Below, in pieces: positions 58,946 through 64,000 of a stretch of DNA of 64,000 bases. The stretch comes from Brassica napus (lineage: Eukaryota > Streptophyta > Magnoliopsida > Brassicales > Brassicaceae). The notes below the pieces were generated by a model. It did no database searches. It was not told the DNA's origin and saw only the letters and a program-made list of their open reading frames with translations. The stretch spans positions 1-64,000 of the forward strand of contig NW_026014677.1 in assembly GCF_020379485.1 (NCBI RefSeq). The letters are read 5' to 3'. Numbering within the stretch: position 1 is the first letter of the stretch; every line of letters starts with the position of its first letter. The position numbers and the translations under genes are program-made.

Positions 58946-60624
58946 TGTAAGACCCGATCCTGGATTCCTCAATCCAACCAGACCGCGGCCTCACCAAACA
59001 ATGCAACCAATTCCATCTTTCATATTCAAGTTCAAGTGTTAAATAATTCTAAGTCTTTTTCAGAGTTTTGAGGTTCCAACATTCACACTTAAACAATCAA
59101 GCATCAACTAATGAAAATAGATACTTCATAGATATTAACCAAGGTTCATACATCATTCATCATCCTAAATAATAGAATACATACTAGAATCGCATAAGTT
59201 CACAAGTTGCACAATAGGCTACAATAATCACACAATTTTCAGAATCAACCCAATCACCACACATCTTCCCATGGCCGCGGTCCTCATGGTGCTTTTCCCT
59301 TACCACGGTCCATTTCTGGTCCTGGATCCAACACAAACAACCACACAATCACAAGGTTAGATTACAAAACAAGAATCAAATCACATTGCATGGTCGGATC
59401 CAATCTAGTCAAGAACAATCATCAAAAATGTCAAATCTGACCCCTTTAAAAAGAGATCCAAATACCAAATAAAATTCATGATAATTCATGATAATTCAGA
59501 AGAAAAATATTCCCATAAACAGATTCAGAAGAATCGGCTCAGATCATAGTGATCTCGGCCATGAACAGCCCACACAAGAACAAGGACTTTCATGGAAATT
59601 GGATCAGGCCAAGGCCTTAGGATCAATGAATCCTTTCCTGTAACAACATAAACCATTCCAAAGCACAACATATAAGAAGAAACAGAGTAGAAGAAGTCAG
59701 AGTAAGGAGTAGCCAATCGATCCAAACCGGCCAGGCTCACACGGCCATCATCCGCGGCCTTGTCCGGTTACTCTTGGCCACACCTCTCACCTTAGGAGTT
59801 CGGTCTCCAGGGGCGACTTCCTTCTCTTTCTCCTTTGCCTTCTCCTTGTCTTTCTGTCTCAAATCCATCCTCTTGATCACACGCCCAAACACACCAGGAA
59901 CACTCAAGAACAATCTCTTGGATCAAATCGGCCGATCCAAAGTTTCTGTCTCTCTTTCTCTCTTGAATTTTCTCTGTGTTTCTCTCTGTGTGGAATGAGT
60001 AAAAACCGACCAGAATGATCAGAAATGAGAGAGAGAAGACGATTTAAACTGTCCCCAACCGCCTGGGCGAACAGTTACCAAAATCCCTTCCTTTCTTCCC
60101 AAAACCGTCCCATAACCGTCCCATAACCGCCCTTGGCGGTTTCTCCCCTTTTCTTCCTTTGGCAAATCGATCACTGAGCCTCAGCTCACACTCTGGGAGC
60201 TTGCCCGCTCCCTATCCCAAGCCTAAGACCCATTTGGTCGAACCGTCCTGCACCCGGACCATCGGCTCGCCCACACTGATCCGAACCAGAACGCACCGTT
60301 CACTGGATGGAGCTGACCCCCAGCTGTTCCCAGCTGATTGAGCTAGCCCACCAGCTCCTGTGAGCTGAACAGATCATGGTGAACTGATTACCAGCTGAAC
60401 CGAGCTGATTGAACTCAAACCAACACTCGTCCAGCTGCCTAAACACTCACCCAGCCCCTTTACCCTTATTTCCATCGTATCCTGGTTAAGTCTCAGCTGA
60501 CTGATGCCCTTAACCTTCATTCAGGGCCATGATACGCTTGTCTCAAGGTCTAATGACCTGACTGGTGCGTCTCCCCGCACCATGGCCCGTCCGGCCGATC
60601 CTATCTAGGATCGGGGACATGACA
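58946..60624 (-). mobile_element. LTR 3 of element E
   Basis: 1679 bp: a 22-bp deletion near 60272 between two CTCGCCCA-type repeats and one missing G near 59584 explain the difference from 1702. It is followed by TACCA. Confidence 0.92.
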
Positions 60625-62673
60625 TACCATCCCTTGCGATCTGGTACTCCGTCCTATCATTCTGAGCAACCTTATTCAGGTTCTCGTCCTGACCTTGAGC
60701 CAACCGGATTCGAGTAAGCAGGTCGGCTTGGTTAACCGCCTCCAACCCCAAAGCTTCGGTTGTCGTAGTCAGCACATTCAGCCGCAGAGCACGGACCATA
60801 CCGTCCAGGTCGTCCGCCTCCCGTTCGGCCGATACATCAGCCCTCTTCCGGCTCAAAGCGTCTGCTACCAGATTAGCCTTTCCCGGATAGTAGGTGATGT
60901 CCAAATCGTAGTCAGCTACGAATTCCATCCACCTCCTCTGCCTTAAGTTTAACTCAGGCTGGGTGAATATATACTTAAGACTCTTATGGTCCGTAAGTAT
61001 CTGAACTTTGGCGCCATACAAGTATGATCGCCAAATCTTTAAGGCGAATACTACCGCAGCCATTTCGAGATCATGGGTGGGGTAGTTTCCATCATGTTTC
61101 CTCAACTGCCTGGACGCATAGGCAATGACTTTCCCATGCTGGGTCAATACGCAACCTAGTCCAGTGATGGACGCATCCGTATAGACCACATATGGTTGAT
61201 CGGCCTCCGGAAGCACTAGGACGGGTGCGCTAGTCAGCATGTTCTTAAGTGCGGAGAAACATTCCTCACACTCTTCAGCCCATGTGAACTTAACGTCCTT
61301 CCCAGTCAACCACGTCATAGGCTGAGCCAAGCTTGCGAATCCTTTCACAAACTTTCTATAGTAACCTGCCAGCCCTAAGAAGCTTCTGACTTCCGTAGCA
61401 CTGCATGGTCGGGGCCAATCCTTGATTGCCCTGATCTTCTTTGGATCCACCGAGATGCCCTGATCGAAAACAATATGGCCGAGGAACCCAATACTCTTCT
61501 GCCAAAAGCTACATTTACTGAGTTTAGCATAGAGTTTGTGTTCTCGTAATCGTTCCAGCACGGCTCTCAAGTGTTTCCTATGAGATTCCTCATCCTTGGA
61601 ATAAATTAGGATATCATCAATGAAGATGATCACGAATTCATCCAAGAAATCTCGGAACACGCTGTTCATCATTTTCATGAAAGCGGCAGGTGCATTGGTC
61701 AGACCGAACGGCATCACTACGAACTCGTAATGACCGTACCTGGTCCTAAATGCCGTCTTCCTAATATCATTTGGCTCTATAGGGATCTGATGATACCCTG
61801 AAGCCAAATCAATCTTGGAAAACCACTTGGCTCCTTTGAGTTGATCCAACAGTTCGTCTATCCTAGGCAACGGGTACTTGTTCTTCACAGTGACCCTGTT
61901 CAACCCTCGATAGTCGATGCACAGACGCATGCTACCATCCTTCTTTCTCACGAAGAGGACTGGTGCACCCCAAGGGGAGCTACTTGGCCGTATGAACCCC
62001 TTGTCAAGCAATTCTTCCAATTGCTTCTTTAGCTCGGCCATCTCGGCCGGAGCCATCCGGTACGGACTCTTGGACAGCGGAGCTGTCCCTGGCTCTAGTT
62101 CAATCGTAAATGGATCCGACCTATAAGGGGGGACACCCTGAGGTACCTGGAACACATCTGGGAACTTCGACACCAACGAATCCTCTGAAAGGTCTTTCAG
62201 ACAGACAGAACTGCCCGGCTCTGTAGTTGTAATTGTAGCCAAAAAGGACTGACAACCCTGTTCCAACATCCGAATCGCTCGAACTGCTGAAACCACTACT
62301 TTCCCTTGAGCCGGACACAGACATTGGTACTGGATCGGTCGAAGCCCAGTCTCCAATTGTACACGACCTCTATGGCAATCGAGAGTGGCCCGATACTTTC
62401 CCAACCAGTCCATACCTAGGATCACTTCGTGATTCTTTAGGTTGACACATAACAAATCCACAGGGAATACCTTTCCCTGTATTGACACTGGGATATTTGA
62501 CATGAGACCTAGTGAGTTCATGGCTTGCCCTCCGGCCGCCCTCACTATCCCAAAATTATCTCCAGCGTCCAGACAGAACAGACCCTTTCCGACCAGTCCT
62601 GGACTCACAAAACTATGTGTAGCCCCTATGTCGAAAAGTACGTGGGTTTCCACACCACCAATCATGAGGGTTC
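60625..62673 (-). pseudogene. pol: protease, RT and RNase H of Tekay copy C3 (right piece)
   Basis: Open from the ATG at 62665 to the E insertion. It is nearly identical to C2 Pol residues 1-677. Differences include protease D-I-G in place of D-T-G (ACA to ATA), VSDQ to VFDQ, DPEK to DPKK, RPRSA to RPCSA and MTRLTG to MTWLTG. Most are C-to-T or G-to-A transitions. RT FIDD and RNase H YTDAS are intact. The frame reads a few codons into E and stops. The altered protease triplet, loss of the chromodomain and the E insertion make C3 inactive. Confidence 0.92.
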
Positions 62674-62766
62674 CTAACAGAGACCCTCATCAGAATCCCC
62701 TAGACATTCTAGGTTCCATACCAAGCATTTTCTACTTGAATGTAAAAAGAAAAATTTAGGAATTAC
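62674..62766 (-). other. predicted gag-pol intron of C3
   Basis: Same 93-nt interval with the same donor GTAATT, branch CTGAT and acceptor GTTAG as in C2 at 17335-17427. Confidence 0.68.
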
Positions 62767-64000
62767 CAGAGATTGAATCAAACGATCCAGAAGCGCCGTC
62801 GTCCTGGGACAGCTCATACACCCTTGGTGTTGTGGTCGGCCTACTCTGGGTCGACTTGCCTGTGTCTCCACGGCCCTTCCCTTTTCCTCCTTGTAGCTTA
62901 GGACAATCAGACTTGTAGTGTCCAGTCTTGCCACATAGGAAGCAAGTCACGGAGCCGCTGCCACTGGACTGGTCGGAGAATCGGTTTGGTCGAGTGCAGT
63001 TTTTGATCGTGTGATCCATGCTGCCACATCGCACACAAGCCCCCATGGCCTTCCAGCACTCACCGGGATGATTCTTTCCACACTTGGGACATGTAGGTCG
63101 GCCACCAGAGGTCTTACCTCCGTCCACCTGGTCCCACTTCCTCTTTTTATCATTTGTTTTGCCCGACGGGCCAGACTGTGACTTAGCCTTAAGCTTAGCT
63201 TCTTCAGCCAAGTTAGACTCTAGCAAAGCCACCCGTTCCACCAGTTCTCCGACGGTGTTGAAAGTGCGGATCGAGCAATGGGTCTTCAGTTCGGGCCTTA
63301 GGCCTCAGATGAACCTACGGACCTGGACTGCCTCGTCCTCCAGCTCTCTTCCAACAAACAGTCTAAGCTGGTTGAACTCTTCTTCGTACTCTCGTACGGT
63401 CCTGCGGCCTTGGGCCAAATCTAGAAACTGAGCTTCCAGACGATCCCAAGCCTCAGCAGGGAAGTATTTGCGGTTGAATTCAACTTCAAAGTCCGCAAAA
63501 CTTTCAAGACTCCCATTGGTGCGCTTGTCCACTGCAAGCCACCAGTTATGCGCGTCCCCTTCCAGGAAGTGAGCCGCAATGTCGCGTCTGTAATCCACTG
63601 GACAGCGAGTTGATTGAAAGTTTCGGACCAACCTACTCCTCCACTCGTCTGCCACAATAGGGTCGGTGCTACCGGAGAAATGCTTCGTACCCAACCTGGA
63701 TAAATGTTGAAGCAGACTCAGATAGTCCACCTTCTTTCCAGACTTTTCCGGTGGATCGATCTCGATCACCTCAACCGTTTCCACAACTGGACCATTGGTG
63801 TTGGGGGTGGTCGTAGCCACAGGCGTAGCCTGGCCAACCGAGGTGTTCACTAGTGGCGTGAACAGTTGTGCCATAGCCGCAACCTGAGTCCCCATTACCT
63901 TCATGGCCTCTAACAAGTCCTCTTTGGACAGTGTTGCGGGCACATTAGCCGTTCCATCGGCCACTCTCTCATGCTGGTCACCATCACGGTTAGCGTTCGA
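62756..64000 (-). pseudogene. gag: gag of Tekay C3, one nonsense codon, N-terminus beyond window
   Basis: Same Gag as at 17417-18805, cut by the window edge at about residue 47 of C2 Gag. In the segment RRFIRGLRPE the arginine codon CGA is TGA (plus 63305-63307), a single C-to-T change at a CpG that ends the protein after the capsid-like domain. The frame is otherwise open to 62756, with the same three zinc-knuckle-like motifs. The 5' LTR of C3 must lie to the right of the window. Confidence 0.92.

Larger units (their letters stand above)
54232..60624 (-). mobile_element. element E: three LTRs and two pol remnants, Tekay-related
   Basis: 6393 bp flanked by TACCA at 54227-54231 and 60625-60629, so it is a genuine insertion into C3 pol. 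The structure is LTR (1702 bp), 655-bp internal, LTR (1702 bp), 655-bp internal, LTR (1679 bp), all in the same orientation with a period of exactly 2357 bp. The internals keep only the Pol C-terminus and PPT. There is no PBS, gag, protease, RT or RNase H. The form cannot replicate as it stands; its repeated structure suggests unequal exchange between the LTRs of an internally deleted copy. Confidence 0.92.

Noticed and set aside
1..64000. Host protein genes, tRNA, rRNA or known ncRNA genes
   Set aside because: All recognisable coding sequence is retroelement-derived. The only tRNA-like signals are 12-13-bp primer-binding sites. No box or fold of a tRNA gene was found by eye.

Overview
The window is heterochromatic plant DNA with no recognisable host gene. 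It consists of a tandem satellite array interrupted and followed by nested Ty3/gypsy LTR retrotransposons. The chromovirus and Tat families, tRNA-iMet-type primer sites, plant-like introns and CRM-type (centromere-targeting) elements point to a flowering plant. A crucifer is my best guess from general familiarity with such elements, not something the sequence proves. The satellite plus two CRM insertions suggests a centromeric or pericentromeric position.

Layout. (1) A satellite array of about 75 head-to-tail units occupies 1-4096, 21138-28164 and 35174-43341. It is one array of at least 19 kb split by insertions. Units are mostly 215-225 bp, with longer and shorter variants. Each has a conserved core containing CCCACGTGGG and a variable number of 31-bp subrepeats built around GGACGTCC. 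A 1208-bp higher-order unit is duplicated with no difference seen by eye (24.1-26.5 kb). (2) 4097-21137 is a minus-strand Tekay/Del-type chromovirus composite of the form LTR-internal-LTR-internal-LTR, flanked by CACAC. Its right unit (C2) has open gag and pol, near-identical LTRs and two predicted introns. Its left unit (C1) is reduced to an LTR piece and a gag piece. (3) 4850-11824 is a plus-strand CRM-clade element (B) inserted in the middle Tekay LTR, with CCTGG duplications. Its only obvious lesion is a gag/pol frame break. (4) 28165-35173 is a second CRM element (D) in the satellite, with GTCAG duplications and two frame breaks in pol. (5) 43342-44472 is an older Tekay-like LTR fragment (G). 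(6) 44473-53240 is a minus-strand Tat-clade element (F). It lacks gag, has a damaged protease and two frame breaks, keeps an antisense spliced ORF, and carries a palindromic array in its left LTR. (7) 53237-54231 plus 60625-64000 is a third Tekay copy (C3) in two pieces, split by element E (54232-60624). E has three LTRs and two identical-length 655-bp internal remnants, flanked by TACCA.

How it works together. Gag, protease, RT/RNase H and integrase of C2 would supply a complete retrotransposition cycle. B is nearly complete. D, F, C3 and E are decayed. The C-terminal end of Pol is encoded inside the LTR in all four families where that end is present (B, D, C2, E); in the CRM elements the polypurine tract itself lies inside the coding frame. 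Removing C1/C2 and D restores continuous satellite units, so both were clean insertions into an existing array.

Limits: all comparisons were made by eye within this window. Family names rest on domain order and motifs, introns on splice consensus, and none was checked by search or RNA data.
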